Below, in pieces: positions 34,924-45,040 of a stretch of 64,000 nt of DNA. The notes beneath the pieces are model-generated. The model ran no database searches. It was not told the DNA's origin and saw only the letters and a list, made by a program, of their open reading frames with translations. Positions within the stretch are counted from its first letter, which is position 1; every line of letters begins with the position of its first letter. The stretch spans positions 1-64,000 of the forward strand of contig NZ_DS483478.1 in the NCBI RefSeq assembly GCF_000154285.1, given 5' to 3'. The position numbers and the translations under genes are program-made. The stretch comes from Amedibacillus dolichus DSM 3991. Lineage in GTDB: Bacteria; Bacillota_I; Bacilli_A; Erysipelotrichales; Erysipelotrichaceae.

Positions 34924-35667
34924 TTACTTAACTTTATTGATGATGTCAATGAAGCTGTCTGCCTTTAAGCTTGCTCCACCAATCAATGCACCGTCAATAT
35001 CCGGACAAGCCATGTATTCAACGATGTTTTCAGGTTTTACAGATCCTCCGTACTGAATACGTACGTTGTCTGCTGCTTCATCGCCATACATTACTCTTAC
35101 CTGATCACGAACGATTGCACAACATTTCTGTGCATCTTCTTTTGTCGCAGATTTACCGGTTCCGATTGCCCAAATCGGTTCATAAGCAACAACCATGTTT
35201 GCTACACATTTAGGGCAAAGATCAGCTAAACTTCCGCTCAACTGTTCACGGATAACCTTTTCAGTTTCTCCGGCATCATACTGTGCTTCTGTTTCACCGA
35301 TACAAAGAATCGGAGTAATTCCCGCATCAATCAAACGTTTAGCTTTCAAATTTACTGTTTCATCAGTATCCCCGAACATTTCACGACGTTCTGAATGACC
35401 GATAATGCAATATTTCAAACCGATTTCTTCAAGCATTGGCACGCTCACTTCACCAGTGAAAGCTCCGCTGTCTTTGAAATGGCAGTTTTCAGCTGCAATA
35501 ATCAAGTTTTTTGCATTTTTGATAGATTCATTCAATGCCAAGAAAGAAGTTCCTACACCAAAGGTAGCTCCATCATGGCAAACAGGATCAACTGCTTTAA
35601 TAAATTCAACTGCTTCCGCAATTGTTTTGTTCATTTTCCAGTTTCCGACAATAATTGGTTTTCTCAT
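34924..35667 (-). CDS. tpiA: Triosephosphate isomerase
   Basis: 247 residues. Interconverts DHAP and glyceraldehyde 3-phosphate in glycolysis. GNWKMNK (Lys and Asn), electrophile His in IIGHSERR, catalytic Glu in VVAYEPIWAIGTG and phosphate-binding YGGSVKPEN are all present. It lies 20 bases after pgk and is presumably co-transcribed with it. Confidence 0.98.
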   Translation of the reverse strand: MRKPIIVGNWKMNKTIAEAVEFIKAVDPVCHDGATFGVGTSFLALNESIKNAKNLIIAAENCHFKDSGAFTGEVSVPMLEEIGLKYCIIGHSERREMFGDTDETVNLKAKRLIDAGITPILCIGETEAQYDAGETEKVIREQLSGSLADLCPKCVANMVVAYEPIWAIGTGKSATKEDAQKCCAIVRDQVRVMYGDEAADNVRIQYGGSVKPENIVEYMACPDIDGALIGGASLKADSFIDIINKVK

Positions 35668-35687
35668 GTTCTTCTCCTATATATTAT

Positions 35688-36866
35688 TTATTTTTCTGCA
35701 ATAACTGCAATACCTGGTAATTCCTTACCTTCCATATATTCTAGTGAAGCACCTCCACCAGTTGAGATGTGAGAGAATTTTTCTGCAAAGCCTAACTGAA
35801 TAGCTGCTGCCGCAGAATCTCCGCCACCGATTACCGTAGTAGCTCCAGGAAGTTCGGAAATAGCTGTACAAACTTCTAATGTACCATTTGCAAATGGTTT
35901 CATTTCGAATACACCCATAGGTCCGTTCCATACAACTGTTTTTGCACCTGCAAGTGCTTCTTTATACAATGCCACAGATTTTGGACCGATATCCAAGCCC
36001 ATGTAGTCAGCAGGGATATTTTCATTATCCGCAACAACTGTTTTTGCATCTTCTGCAAATGCATCTGCACATACATGATCAACCGGTAAAACAAGTTTTC
36101 CTTCTGCTTTTGCAAGATATTCCTTTGCAAGTTCAAGCTTATCTTCTTCTACTAGTGATTTACCAACGTTATAACCCATAGCCTTCAAGAATGTATAAGC
36201 CATTCCTCCACCGATCAATACTTTATCGGCTTTCTTCAATAGGTTATCAACAACGGCGATCTTATCAGATACTTTTGCACCACCGATGATTGCAACAAAC
36301 GGACGTTCCGGTGTATCCACCGCAGCACCCAACATTTTTACTTCTTTTTCTACCAAGAAGCCCAATGCATTTGGAAGAATCGAAGGGATACCGGCAGTAG
36401 AAGCATGAGCACGGTGAACACTACCGAATGCATCTTCTACAAATAGATCACCTAGGCTAGCCCAATATTTAGCAAGTTCTTCATCATTTTTGCTTTCACC
36501 TTTTTCGTAACGAGTGTTCTGCATAACAACGATTTCACCATCGTTCAATGCCGCAACAGCTTCTTCCAATTCTGCACCTCTTGTTACCGGTACAAATGTT
36601 ACCTTTGTATCTACCAATTCACTCAAGCGATCTGCTACACAACGCAAATCGTTTTTTGCCTTGTCCTCTTCGGTCTTTACTTTTCCTAAGTGAGACATCA
36701 AAATAATTTTCGCATTGTTTTCAATCAGGTATTTGATGGTTGGCAATGCCTGAATGATACGGTTATCATTTGTAATTTTTCCATCTTTTCTTGGTACGTT
36801 GAAATCGCAGCGTACAATAACGCGTTTTCCGGCAACGTCCAAATCTTTAACAGTTCTTTTTGCCAT
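35688..36866 (-). CDS. pgk: Phosphoglycerate kinase
   Basis: 392 residues. Makes ATP from 1,3-bisphosphoglycerate. [10 protein letters not shown] (substrate Asp and Asn), [14 protein letters not shown] and the nucleotide-binding [11 protein letters not shown] near the C-terminus match the family. Start preceded by AGGAGG. gapA is not adjacent, unlike the common gap-pgk-tpi order. Confidence 0.98.
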   Translation of the reverse strand: MAKRTVKDLDVAGKRVIVRCDFNVPRKDGKITNDNRIIQALPTIKYLIENNAKIILMSHLGKVKTEEDKAKNDLRCVADRLSELVDTKVTFVPVTRGAELEEAVAALNDGEIVVMQNTRYEKGESKNDEELAKYWASLGDLFVEDAFGSVHRAHASTAGIPSILPNALGFLVEKEVKMLGAAVDTPERPFVAIIGGAKVSDKIAVVDNLLKKADKVLIGGGMAYTFLKAMGYNVGKSLVEEDKLELAKEYLAKAEGKLVLPVDHVCADAFAEDAKTVVADNENIPADYMGLDIGPKSVALYKEALAGAKTVVWNGPMGVFEMKPFANGTLEVCTAISELPGATTVIGGGDSAAAAIQLGFAEKFSHISTGGGASLEYMEGKELPGIAVIAEK

Positions 36867-36962
36867 TCGTAAAATCCTCCTTATATAGCATATCTATTAT
36901 ATCACTATCTTGAATAACGTAAAAGATTTTTGTGCATGTTTTCACAATGAAAAACAGCCTAA

Positions 36963-36996
36963 TAAAGAAAAACGGAGCAAGTCATACATTGCTCCG
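36963..36996 (-). terminator. Terminator of guaB
   Basis: Minus strand CGGAGCAA / TTGCTCCG perfect stem with TTTTTC, just beyond the guaB stop. Confidence 0.85.
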
Positions 36997-37004
36997 CCAC
37001 TTCT

Positions 37005-38516
37005 TTATTTTACTTTTGCATCGTAAGTATTATCTTTTACAACAACATCATGCGCTCCACCCTCTACGATACTTGTAGAAGATACCAGCGTAATCTTTGC
37101 TTTTTCCTGCAATTCAGGAATCGTTAAGGCTCCGCAGTTACACATCGTATGCTTTACCTTGCTTAAGGTAAGATCAACATTGTCCTTTAAGGCTCCGGCA
37201 TAAGGAACATAGGAATCAACACCTTCGACAAAGGAAAGCTTTTGGTTTCCACCCATGTCATAGCGCTGCCAGTTGCGTGCTCTTGCACTTCCTTCTCCCC
37301 AATATTCCTTCATATAGGTACCATTTACCGTAACCTTCTTCGTTGGGGATTCTTCAAATCTTGAGAAATAGCGTCCCAACATAACAAAATCTGCTCCCAT
37401 AGCAAGTGCTAAGGTAATGTGATAGTCATGTACAATACCGCCATCTGAACAAATAGGAATATAAATACCGGTTTCTTTATAATATTCATCACGTGCCTTC
37501 GCAACCTCAATCGTTGCTGTTGCCTGACCGCGTCCGATACCTTTCTGCTCACGAGTGATACAGATGGAACCACCGCCGATACCGATTTTAATAAAGTCTG
37601 CACCTGCCTCGGCTAAGAAACGGAAGCCTTCAGCATCTACAACATTTCCGGCACCGATCTTTACACTATCCCCATAGCGTTCACGAACCCAAGCCAATGT
37701 TCTAGCTTGCCATTCGCTAAAGCCTTCACTGGAATCAATACATAAAACATCGGCTCCTGCTTCTACAAGCGCAGGAATACGAGTTTCATAATCCCGTGTG
37801 TTTACACCGGCTCCAACCAAATAACGTTTTTTGGCATCAAGCACTTCGTTTGGATTTTCTTTATGAGAATCGTAATCCTTGCGGAATACGAAAGCAACCA
37901 AATTTTGCTGATCATCAATGATTGGCAGCTGATTTAGCTTATGCTCCCAAATAATATCATTTGCTTCTGATAAAGAACAGCCTTCTTTAGCGCAAATCAA
38001 TTTATCAAACGGAGTCATGAAATCCTCAACTTTCGTATTTAGATCCATGCGTGTTACACGATAATCACGACTGGTAATGATTCCGACCAATTTGCCATTC
38101 GCCGTACCATCTTCCGTAACAGCCATAGTCGCATGTCCGTTTCTTTCCTTTAATGCCAAAACTTCTTGAAGAGTTGCATCAGGGCGAATATTGGAATCAC
38201 TGTAAACAAAGCCTGCCTTCGTCGCCTTTACACGACGAACCATTGCCGCCTCATCTTCTACGGATTGTGAGCCGTAAATGAAGGAAATACCTCCTTCTCG
38301 AGCCAACGCACATGCCATGCGTTCACCGGAAACAGACTGCATGATTGCAGATACCATCGGAATATTCAATTCGATTGCGGATTTTTCACCTTTACGGAAT
38401 TTTACCAAAGGTGTTTTTAACGAAACATTTGCCGGTGTACATTCGGCACTGGAATATCCCGGAACAAGCAGATATTCACTAAATGTACGTGAGGGTTCAT
38501 CAAAGAAATAAGCCAT
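37005..38516 (-). CDS. guaB: IMP dehydrogenase
   Basis: 503 residues. Oxidises IMP to XMP with NAD+, the committed step to GTP. The barrel is interrupted by a CBS pair (about residues 110-225: [10 protein letters not shown]...MTPFDKLI...[14 protein letters not shown]). Catalytic Cys is in [25 protein letters not shown] and [11 protein letters not shown] are the phosphate-binding parts. RYDMGG is the flap. It is slightly longer than many bacterial GuaB and ends with an extra conserved tail. Single-gene unit. Confidence 0.95.
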   Translation of the reverse strand: MAYFFDEPSRTFSEYLLVPGYSSAECTPANVSLKTPLVKFRKGEKSAIELNIPMVSAIMQSVSGERMACALAREGGISFIYGSQSVEDEAAMVRRVKATKAGFVYSDSNIRPDATLQEVLALKERNGHATMAVTEDGTANGKLVGIITSRDYRVTRMDLNTKVEDFMTPFDKLICAKEGCSLSEANDIIWEHKLNQLPIIDDQQNLVAFVFRKDYDSHKENPNEVLDAKKRYLVGAGVNTRDYETRIPALVEAGADVLCIDSSEGFSEWQARTLAWVRERYGDSVKIGAGNVVDAEGFRFLAEAGADFIKIGIGGGSICITREQKGIGRGQATATIEVAKARDEYYKETGIYIPICSDGGIVHDYHITLALAMGADFVMLGRYFSRFEESPTKKVTVNGTYMKEYWGEGSARARNWQRYDMGGNQKLSFVEGVDSYVPYAGALKDNVDLTLSKVKHTMCNCGALTIPELQEKAKITLVSSTSIVEGGAHDVVVKDNTYDAKVK

Positions 38517-38798
38517 AAGTTCAGATCTCCTTTTCCTATTGATTTTTAATAATTTTAATCAATATTTTAATAAATTATAATGAGAAAAGTCAGCTAAGTC
38601 AATACCTTTGAAAATTTGTTACAAAGATTTCCGCATCTTTTCCCATACAACTCTTTTTATTTATGATTTCTACTCCTGTTTTGTCCTGTTAAAATATTTT
38701 TATGACCACTTACCTATCGAAAATGCCCTCTTGCATAAAAAGAATTTACTTTCCTTATCTTCTATGGTTACATTATAGACATGGAAGGTGGTGATGCA

Positions 38799-39245
38799 AT
38801 GAAGATTCGCTTAGAAATTGCCGATGATTTAAAGGAGCCGGAAATCATCATACGCAGTACGGAAATGAATGAAGCCACCGCTCAGTTGGTAAGCACGCTT
38901 TCCGATTATCTTCAAAAGGACGCCAGCATTCCACTCTATAAGGAAGCTACCGTATATTATCTTCCTTTAAAGGAAATTTTGTTTTTTGAAACCGAGGGTA
39001 AGGAAATTCAAGCTCACACCCTATCCAATGTCTTTCAAACCAAGCATAAGCTATATGAGCTTGAAAAACTATTGCCATGGTATTTTATGCGTATCTCAAA
39101 ATCGGCTATCGTAAATACACAGGCAATCTACGCTATGACCTATTCTCTGCGTGCCTGTACGATTGCATTCAAGGATACACATAAGCAGGTATATGCTTCG
39201 CGTTACTATTACAAAGCGTTAAAAGAACGCTTAGAAAAGAGGTAA
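38799..39245 (+). CDS. LytTR-family DNA-binding protein
   Basis: 148 residues. The C-terminal ~95 residues are a LytTR domain (VYYLPLKEILFFETEGKEIQAHT...YELEKLLPWYFMRISKSAIVNTQAI). The short N-terminal part is not a receiver domain, so this is a stand-alone LytTR regulator. ATG 38799 has GGTGGTG upstream; an earlier ATG lacks a good RBS. The next gene starts 6 bases after its stop and encodes a membrane partner, the arrangement of small LytTR regulatory systems. Confidence 0.9.
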   Translation: MKIRLEIADDLKEPEIIIRSTEMNEATAQLVSTLSDYLQKDASIPLYKEATVYYLPLKEILFFETEGKEIQAHTLSNVFQTKHKLYELEKLLPWYFMRISKSAIVNTQAIYAMTYSLRACTIAFKDTHKQVYASRYYYKALKERLEKR

Positions 39246-39251
39246 ATAAGT

Positions 39252-39953
39252 ATGAAAAAATCAAGAGTATTTTGGGGATTGCTGTTTATTGCCGGAGCAA
39301 TTCTGATTTTGATAAGCCCTACCGGCATATTGGGAGATTTGAATATCCTTTCACTTTTTATCAGCTTTATCTTATTATATTGTCTTGGAAAAGGGATTGC
39401 CTATCGTAGTCCAAGTGGTATCATTTTCCCTATTGCCTTATTATGTATTCAATATGATGATTTCCTTGGTATTGATTTTATCGGTCCATGGACCATTTTG
39501 TTGGCAGCAGCGCTGCTGAGCATCGGTTTTTCCTTTCTATTCCCTAAAAAACGATATTGTCCTTATAAGTATAAAGACCAAGAAGAATATTATAAATATG
39601 AAAATAAACAGGAGTATGATGATTCCGATATGCGATTTCAAACCTCCTTTAAGGAGAGCATTCAATATATTAACTCTACACAGTTTGAATATGCCGATGT
39701 ACAGTGCAGCTTCGGCAGCAGTAAGATCTTTCTTGACAATGCCACTTTAAAAAATGACTGTGCTTATATCAACATCGAAGGCTCTTTCTGTGGTATCGAA
39801 TTGTTTGTACCGAAGGACTGGTGCGTTGAAAATCATGTTGAATTTGTTTTCGGTGGAAGTGAGGAAACGTACCATTGTGAAAATACAACAACCTCAAAGC
39901 TTATTTTACAGGGAAAAATTGTATTCGGTGGCTTAACCATCACGTATATTTAA
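39252..39953 (+). CDS. LiaF-like membrane protein
   Basis: 233 residues: four N-terminal spans within residues 5-95 (RVFWGLLFIAGAILILIS; LSLFISFILLYCLG; GIIFPIALLCIQYDD; ILLAAALLSIGFSFLF), an acidic/Tyr-rich linker (KYENKQEYDD), and a beta-rich C-terminal domain (ADVQCSFGSSKIFLDNATL...VFGGLTITYI) like LiaF/DUF2154. In LiaFSR systems LiaF restrains the response; here it is paired with a LytTR protein and probably acts on it. Confidence 0.82.
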   Translation: MKKSRVFWGLLFIAGAILILISPTGILGDLNILSLFISFILLYCLGKGIAYRSPSGIIFPIALLCIQYDDFLGIDFIGPWTILLAAALLSIGFSFLFPKKRYCPYKYKDQEEYYKYENKQEYDDSDMRFQTSFKESIQYINSTQFEYADVQCSFGSSKIFLDNATLKNDCAYINIEGSFCGIELFVPKDWCVENHVEFVFGGSEETYHCENTTTSKLILQGKIVFGGLTITYI

Positions 39954-39984
39954 AAGAAATCGCAGACGGCGATTTCTTTTTTTA
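39954..39984 (+). terminator. Terminator of the LytTR unit
   Basis: GAAATCGC-AGACG-GCGATTTC then seven T, directly after the stop. Confidence 0.9.
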
Positions 39985-40001
39985 TGTATTGATTCCGCAT
40001 T

Positions 40002-40244
40002 CTAATCCTGCCGATAGATAAGATAAAATGTAACAGCTACGACTTCGACAATGCCATAGGGAAATATCCATAGATACGCTGCCCATGGGTGAAGAGCACT
40101 TGTCGGAATATATCCTTCCTCCATTTGTATTTTTCCGCTTTGGAGATTCTCTATCTGCTTTTTATTTTTCCCAATATGACAAATCATCACAAAGGGCAAA
40201 CAGAGGATAAAGGCAAGCAAGATTCCTTTCTTCACTTTTCTCAT
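40002..40244 (-). CDS. Small membrane protein, 80 residues
   Basis: ATG 40244 has AGGAGA 7 nt upstream. Two spans (GILLAFILCLPFVMICHIG; AAYLWIFPYGIVEVVAVTFYLIY) flank a polar loop (KNKKQIENLQSGKIQMEEG). No family recognised. It lies downstream of glgA beyond a terminator-like hairpin. Confidence 0.5.
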   Translation of the reverse strand: MRKVKKGILLAFILCLPFVMICHIGKNKKQIENLQSGKIQMEEGYIPTSALHPWAAYLWIFPYGIVEVVAVTFYLIYRQD

Positions 40245-40263
40245 TTTCAATCTCCTATAAGTC

Positions 40264-40309
40264 AAAAGGCTGTAAGCTTCGGTTCACTCCCTTACTTAAC
40301 AGCCTTTTT
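40264..40309 (-). terminator. Terminator-like hairpin after glgA
   Basis: AAAAGGCTGTTAAG / CTTACAGCCTTTT with a 19-base loop, T-rich on both strands. It separates the glg operon from the small membrane protein gene. Confidence 0.65.
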
Positions 40310-40333
40310 ACTAACTTCCTTTTGTAATACTTA

Positions 40334-41773
40334 TTATGGGTGCAGCTGTGCATAAAGCTGACAATATGTATTTGCACTCGCTTCCCAACTGACATCGGTA
40401 TTCATCGCATTTCTTACCAACATCTTCCAATCCTGCGGACAATCGTAATAAACATGAATCGCATTCCATAAAACACCAATCAATTCATCGGAATTATAGT
40501 TCGCAAAGCTAAAGCCATTTCCACTCTTTTCAAATTCATTGTATGGATTGACCGTATCACGTAAACCACCGGTTTCACGCACAAGTGGAAGTGTACCATA
40601 ACGCATGGAAATCAGCTGTGAAATACCACATGGTTCAAATAGACTTGGCATTAAAAACAAGTCGCTTGCCGCATAGATGCGATGTGCAAGAGAATCATTA
40701 TAGCCCTTATAAAAGACGATTTTTCCTTTATTGCCGTTTTCCAACTGCGCCATTTCCTGCTCGATTCTTTCCTCACCACTACCAAGTACGCATAGCTGAA
40801 TCGGCATCTGACAAAGCTCATGCAGTTTTTCCATCAATAGATAAAAGCCCTTCTGCCATGTCAAACGCGATACGACACCAACAAGCATAACATCGGGATT
40901 GACTTGCAAGCCCATTTCCTGCTGCAACGCCATCTTATTGGCAGCCTTCTGTTTTTTCACATTGACTTTATTGAAGTGATAAGGAATCTCCGGATCTGTC
41001 TTTGGATTCCATGATTCGATATCAATACCATTGGTAATACCCCATAGGTCATAACGGCGCATTTCCAATACCATTTCCATGTGTTCCCCATATTGTGGAG
41101 TCAAAATTTCCTGTGAATAGGAAGGTGAAACAGTCGTTACCTTATCGGCATACAAGATACCGGATTTCATAAAGCTGATACCGCCATCATAGCGAACATT
41201 TCCATTATCGAAAATACGATAATCCAAGCCTAAACAGCTATCTAACATTTCCGCACCGAAATTTCCCTGATAGGCTAAATTGTGAATCGTATAAACATGC
41301 TTGATATTGCGATAGCGTTCATCAAAGCTATGTCCTTCCTTACACATAACCGGAATCATACCGGTATGCCAATCATGACTGTGCATGATTTCCGGAAAAT
41401 AATTTAATTGGTTCAACATTTCGATAACAGCTTTTTGGAAATATGCAAAACGTTCACCATCGTCCATATAGCCATATAGATTATCACGCTCAAAATATCC
41501 CTTATGCTCAACAAAGTAGAACTTCACATCACCTTGCATCTGCGACCAAATATTCACCGGCACCTCATGATAAGAAATAGAAACCGTATATTGTGCCTCT
41601 AATTGAAAGCCATCATGAAACTTTCGTGCAATCGGTGCATACAGCGGCATCACCACACGCACCTCATGTCCTTTTTTTACTAATTCCTTTGGCAATGAGC
41701 CAATAACATCAGCCAAGCCTCCGCTTTTGATATATGGGAGTCCTTCCGATGCAACCATCAATATTCTAGCCAT
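40334..41773 (-). CDS. glgA: Glycogen synthase (GT5)
   Basis: 479 residues. Adds glucose from ADP-glucose to glycogen. The N-terminal ADP-glucose site is KSGGLADV, and the C-terminal half carries SRLTWQKGFYLL and the GT5 catalytic loop PSLFEPCGISQLISMRYGTLPLVRETGGL. The ATG shares one base with the glgD stop (TAATG). Last gene of glgC-glgD-glgA; no branching enzyme or phosphorylase is adjacent. Confidence 0.96.
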   Translation of the reverse strand: MARILMVASEGLPYIKSGGLADVIGSLPKELVKKGHEVRVVMPLYAPIARKFHDGFQLEAQYTVSISYHEVPVNIWSQMQGDVKFYFVEHKGYFERDNLYGYMDDGERFAYFQKAVIEMLNQLNYFPEIMHSHDWHTGMIPVMCKEGHSFDERYRNIKHVYTIHNLAYQGNFGAEMLDSCLGLDYRIFDNGNVRYDGGISFMKSGILYADKVTTVSPSYSQEILTPQYGEHMEMVLEMRRYDLWGITNGIDIESWNPKTDPEIPYHFNKVNVKKQKAANKMALQQEMGLQVNPDVMLVGVVSRLTWQKGFYLLMEKLHELCQMPIQLCVLGSGEERIEQEMAQLENGNKGKIVFYKGYNDSLAHRIYAASDLFLMPSLFEPCGISQLISMRYGTLPLVRETGGLRDTVNPYNEFEKSGNGFSFANYNSDELIGVLWNAIHVYYDCPQDWKMLVRNAMNTDVSWEASANTYCQLYAQLHP

Positions 41774-42888
41774 TAGATTTTATCATTCCTTTTCACATAC
41801 AGTGGGTGTTCCTCACTGCCAATCAATTCTTTCTTACGCACAATGCGTGCCTTTTTATCTACTACAACATTTTCAATATGCACATCTTCCCCAATATACG
41901 CTGCCGGAAGAATGACACTGTTTTTTACTACGGCACCCTTTTTAATAACCGCACCGCGTCCGATCACGCTGTTTTCCAAATTTCCTTCAATCAGACAGCC
42001 ATTGGATACCAAGGAGTTTTTCACATTGACATCTGCCGCATATTGTGTCGGACAGCTGTCATTGGTTCTGGTGTAAATCGGCCAATCATCATTGAACACT
42101 TCCATTGCCTTGTGATAATTCAATAAATCTATATTGGCACGATAATAGCTGTTAAAATCATTGACACAAGCCACAAAGCCACGATGTGCATACCCACGAA
42201 TATCCAGTTCTGAGCATTGATCATTGATAATATCACGGAACCAATACAAAGAAGATGTATTCGCAGCCTTGCGTACTAAGGAAATAAACAATTCCTTTGA
42301 CAAGATATATGTTTCCAAGGAAATGGTTCTCACTTTAGCATTTCCACGGTTTTTTCCAATGGATAAGACACCCTTTTGTTTATTCAATTCCAAGGTATCA
42401 CAGTTAATGAAATCGGTTTTGGCATTATCCACATTTTGATACAAAATCGTTACATCTGCCTGACTTTCGATATGCGCATCTAACAATACCGAAAAATCCT
42501 GACGATACACCATATTGCATGGTGTTAAGATAACATACGGCATATTGGTTGCTTCGATGGCTTCCATATTATACATAAAAGAATTGATATCATTGCTGTA
42601 AAAATCATTTTCATTCATATTCTTAGCCGGAAGAACATGCAGCTTTCCACGCTTGGAGTTAATGTTATAGTGGCGACCGGTTCCCAAGTGCTCTAGTAAG
42701 CTGCGTGGGTTTTCTCGTACCATAACCTTAATTTGATTTACTCCCGAATTGCTTAAGTTTGACAATGCAAAGTCAATCATACGATATCTTCCCAAAAAGG
42801 AGAAAGCAGCTACGGGGCGATAATCCTGAAGTCCCTTAACATGCACATTCATTCCTTCATACGTTACAATACCAAATGCGTTACACAT
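41773..42888 (-). CDS. glgD: GlgD, regulatory subunit of ADP-glucose pyrophosphorylase
   Basis: 371 residues, homologous along its length to GlgC but lacking the N-terminal GGxGTRL nucleotide loop (it starts MCNAFGIVTYEG). The C-terminal left-handed beta-helix repeats (VSNGCLIEGNLENSVIGRGAVIKKGAVVKNSVIL) are present. In Bacillota GlgD pairs with GlgC and raises its activity. Two bases separate it from glgC. Confidence 0.95.
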   Translation of the reverse strand: MCNAFGIVTYEGMNVHVKGLQDYRPVAAFSFLGRYRMIDFALSNLSNSGVNQIKVMVRENPRSLLEHLGTGRHYNINSKRGKLHVLPAKNMNENDFYSNDINSFMYNMEAIEATNMPYVILTPCNMVYRQDFSVLLDAHIESQADVTILYQNVDNAKTDFINCDTLELNKQKGVLSIGKNRGNAKVRTISLETYILSKELFISLVRKAANTSSLYWFRDIINDQCSELDIRGYAHRGFVACVNDFNSYYRANIDLLNYHKAMEVFNDDWPIYTRTNDSCPTQYAADVNVKNSLVSNGCLIEGNLENSVIGRGAVIKKGAVVKNSVILPAAYIGEDVHIENVVVDKKARIVRKKELIGSEEHPLYVKRNDKI

Positions 42889-42890
42889 AA

Positions 42891-44027
42891 TTACTCTCCC
42901 CTCACTCTCTTGCTGACAAGCTCGATGCTTTCACTGTTTGGATCACCAACTACGGCACCGGCATCAATTTTAACACCCTCGGCAATAATCGCACGATGTA
43001 CCACCGCACCCTCGCCGATTTCTACGTCCGGCATCAAAACCGCATCATTAACTACCGCATGCGTATGTACCTTTACATTGGTAAAGAGCACAGAGTGATT
43101 GATTTCCCCGTTGATCTTACAGCCTTGGTTAATATAGGCATTGTTTACCTTTCCATCTGGTCCGATAAAGTGAGGAACGGTTGCGACATCTTCGGTATAA
43201 ATCTTCCAATCCGGATCATTCAAATCCAATTCATTGTTTTTATTCAATAGATCCATGTTGGCTTCCCACAAGGAATCAACAGTTCCGACATCTTTCCAAT
43301 AGCCTTCAAACTTATAAGCATATAAGTTTTTTCCTTCCTCTAGGAAAGCCGGAATAATATCCTTACCGAAGTCATGACTGCTGTTTGGATCGTCCATATC
43401 ACTAATCAGTTTTTTACGCAGCTGCTTCCAATTAAAGATATAAATACCCATAGAAGCCAAATTGCTCTTTGGCTGTTCCGGCTTTTCTTCAAACTCTACG
43501 ATACGCCCATCTTCATCGGTATTCATAATACCAAAGCGGCTGGCTTCCTTCATCGGCACCGGCAATACGGCAATCGTTGCATCTGCCCCACGCTGCTTAT
43601 GGTAGGAAAGCATCTTTGCATAATCCATCTTATAGATGTGATCTCCGGAAAGGATCAATATATAATCCGGATCGTGAGAATCCACAAAGTCGATATTTTG
43701 CGTAATCGCATCGGCTGTACCACGATATACATCAAACTTTGTACCGTCCTTTTCACGTGGTGGAAGTACATAGACACCACTATCTCTTGTATCAAGTCCC
43801 CAACGCTGTCCGGCTGCGGCATACGAATTCAGCAAAACGGATTCATACTGCGTTAAAACACCGACGACGTTGATGTTTGAATTTGCACAGTTGCTTAATG
43901 GAAAATCAATAATACGATATTTGCCACCGAAATAAACGGCAGGCTTTGCGATTTTTTTCGTTAACGCGTATAATCTGGTTCCGCGCCCACCGGCCAAAAT
44001 CATAGCCAGCATATTGTTGTTTCTCAT
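42891..44027 (-). CDS. glgC: Glucose-1-phosphate adenylyltransferase
   Basis: 378 residues. Makes ADP-glucose from ATP and glucose 1-phosphate. [19 protein letters not shown] is the nucleotide loop, and [37 protein letters not shown] and the C-terminal beta-helix follow. The RBS is part of a run of seven G (GGGGGGG), 6-7 nt before the ATG. First gene of the operon. Confidence 0.97.
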   Translation of the reverse strand: MRNNNMLAMILAGGRGTRLYALTKKIAKPAVYFGGKYRIIDFPLSNCANSNINVVGVLTQYESVLLNSYAAAGQRWGLDTRDSGVYVLPPREKDGTKFDVYRGTADAITQNIDFVDSHDPDYILILSGDHIYKMDYAKMLSYHKQRGADATIAVLPVPMKEASRFGIMNTDEDGRIVEFEEKPEQPKSNLASMGIYIFNWKQLRKKLISDMDDPNSSHDFGKDIIPAFLEEGKNLYAYKFEGYWKDVGTVDSLWEANMDLLNKNNELDLNDPDWKIYTEDVATVPHFIGPDGKVNNAYINQGCKINGEINHSVLFTNVKVHTHAVVNDAVLMPDVEIGEGAVVHRAIIAEGVKIDAGAVVGDPNSESIELVSKRVRGE

Positions 44028-44046
44028 GACGAACCCCCCCTTAGGT

Positions 44047-44067
44047 TTCTATACTATAAGTATAGAA
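44047..44067 (-). other. Hairpin upstream of glgC
   Basis: TTCTATACT-ATA-AGTATAGAA, a 9-bp perfect stem, 20 bases before the glgC ATG. With TTTTTT on the plus side it looks like a terminator for the other strand, yet no plus-strand gene precedes it. It could be an operator or part of the glgC promoter region. Confidence 0.45.
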
Positions 44068-44284
44068 TTTTTTGGTGCAAATTTCCACCTTTTGCAGCAT
44101 AAAGATAAATATTTTGTATGCGTTTTCAGATGCTTTGATATTTTCATATCCAAAAAATGAAAGACATGCGAAAAGTCAAGAGATTTTTTTGCAAATATCT
44201 GTGTTTTTTTGCAAAAGCAGCTTAACCTCGCATGTCTATGATATGCACATACCTTTCAAAATATGCCATTTCTTATTCCTGTTT

Positions 44285-45040
44285 TTAAACAAAATCATAC
44301 ATCGCCAACAAATCCTCAACACTTGTTTGTTTGCGTTCTTCTTTTTCTAATACCTTTACGATTTTCCCCTCATTCAAAATTATCGTCTTATTTCCATACA
44401 ACAGAGCTTGAGAAATATTATGTGTGATCATCAAGGTCGTAATTTGGTGCTGCTTAATAATTTCTTCACTGATTTCCATGATCGAAGCAGCATTTTTGGG
44501 ATCAAGTGCTGCGGTATGCTCATCTAAAAGCAAGAGCTTCGGTGTTACAATGGTAGCCATCAACAAGGTCAGTGCCTGTCGCTGTCCACCGGATAACAAA
44601 CCTACCTTCGTTTTTAAACGCTCCTCTAAGCCTAAATGCAGCGCTGATAGCTTTTCTATAAAAAAGCGGCGATCCTCCTTTTTGATTGCCCGATGAAAAC
44701 CGGCACGTTTCCCACGACTATATGCCAAACCGAGATTTTCTTCGATCGTCATATTCGGTGCAGTTCCCTTTAAAGGATCTTGAAATAAGCGACCGATTGC
44801 CCTTGCTCGCTTATGCTCCGGCAAATGCGTAATATCCTCACCATCTAACAGAATTTTTCCCGATGTAACGGGAATAGCCCCGCTGATAACATTCAACAAC
44901 GTACTTTTTCCTGCCCCATTCGTTCCCAGCACACAAATAAAATCTCCATCTTCTATACACAGCGATACATGGTCCAACGCCATTTTCTCATCAGCCGTAC
45001 CGCTATGAAAACAAACGCTCACATCAATAAACTCAAGCAT
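44285..45040 (-). CDS. ABC transporter ATP-binding protein (TrpZ-like)
   Basis: 251 residues from ATG 45040. Walker A GTNGAGKST, C-loop LSGGQRQAL, Walker B LLLLDEHTAALDP and H-loop ITHN are complete. It is the energising subunit of the three-gene importer above it; its start overlaps the permease end by 8 bases. A longer upstream reading inside the permease gene is rejected. Confidence 0.93.
   Translation of the reverse strand: MLEFIDVSVCFHSGTADEKMALDHVSLCIEDGDFICVLGTNGAGKSTLLNVISGAIPVTSGKILLDGEDITHLPEHKRARAIGRLFQDPLKGTAPNMTIEENLGLAYSRGKRAGFHRAIKKEDRRFFIEKLSALHLGLEERLKTKVGLLSGGQRQALTLLMATIVTPKLLLLDEHTAALDPKNAASIMEISEEIIKQHQITTLMITHNISQALLYGNKTIILNEGKIVKVLEKEERKQTSVEDLLAMYDFV

Noticed and set aside
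38521-38780. Purine or other riboswitch before guaB
   Set aside because: The spacer is AT-rich with no recognisable aptamer core or terminator.
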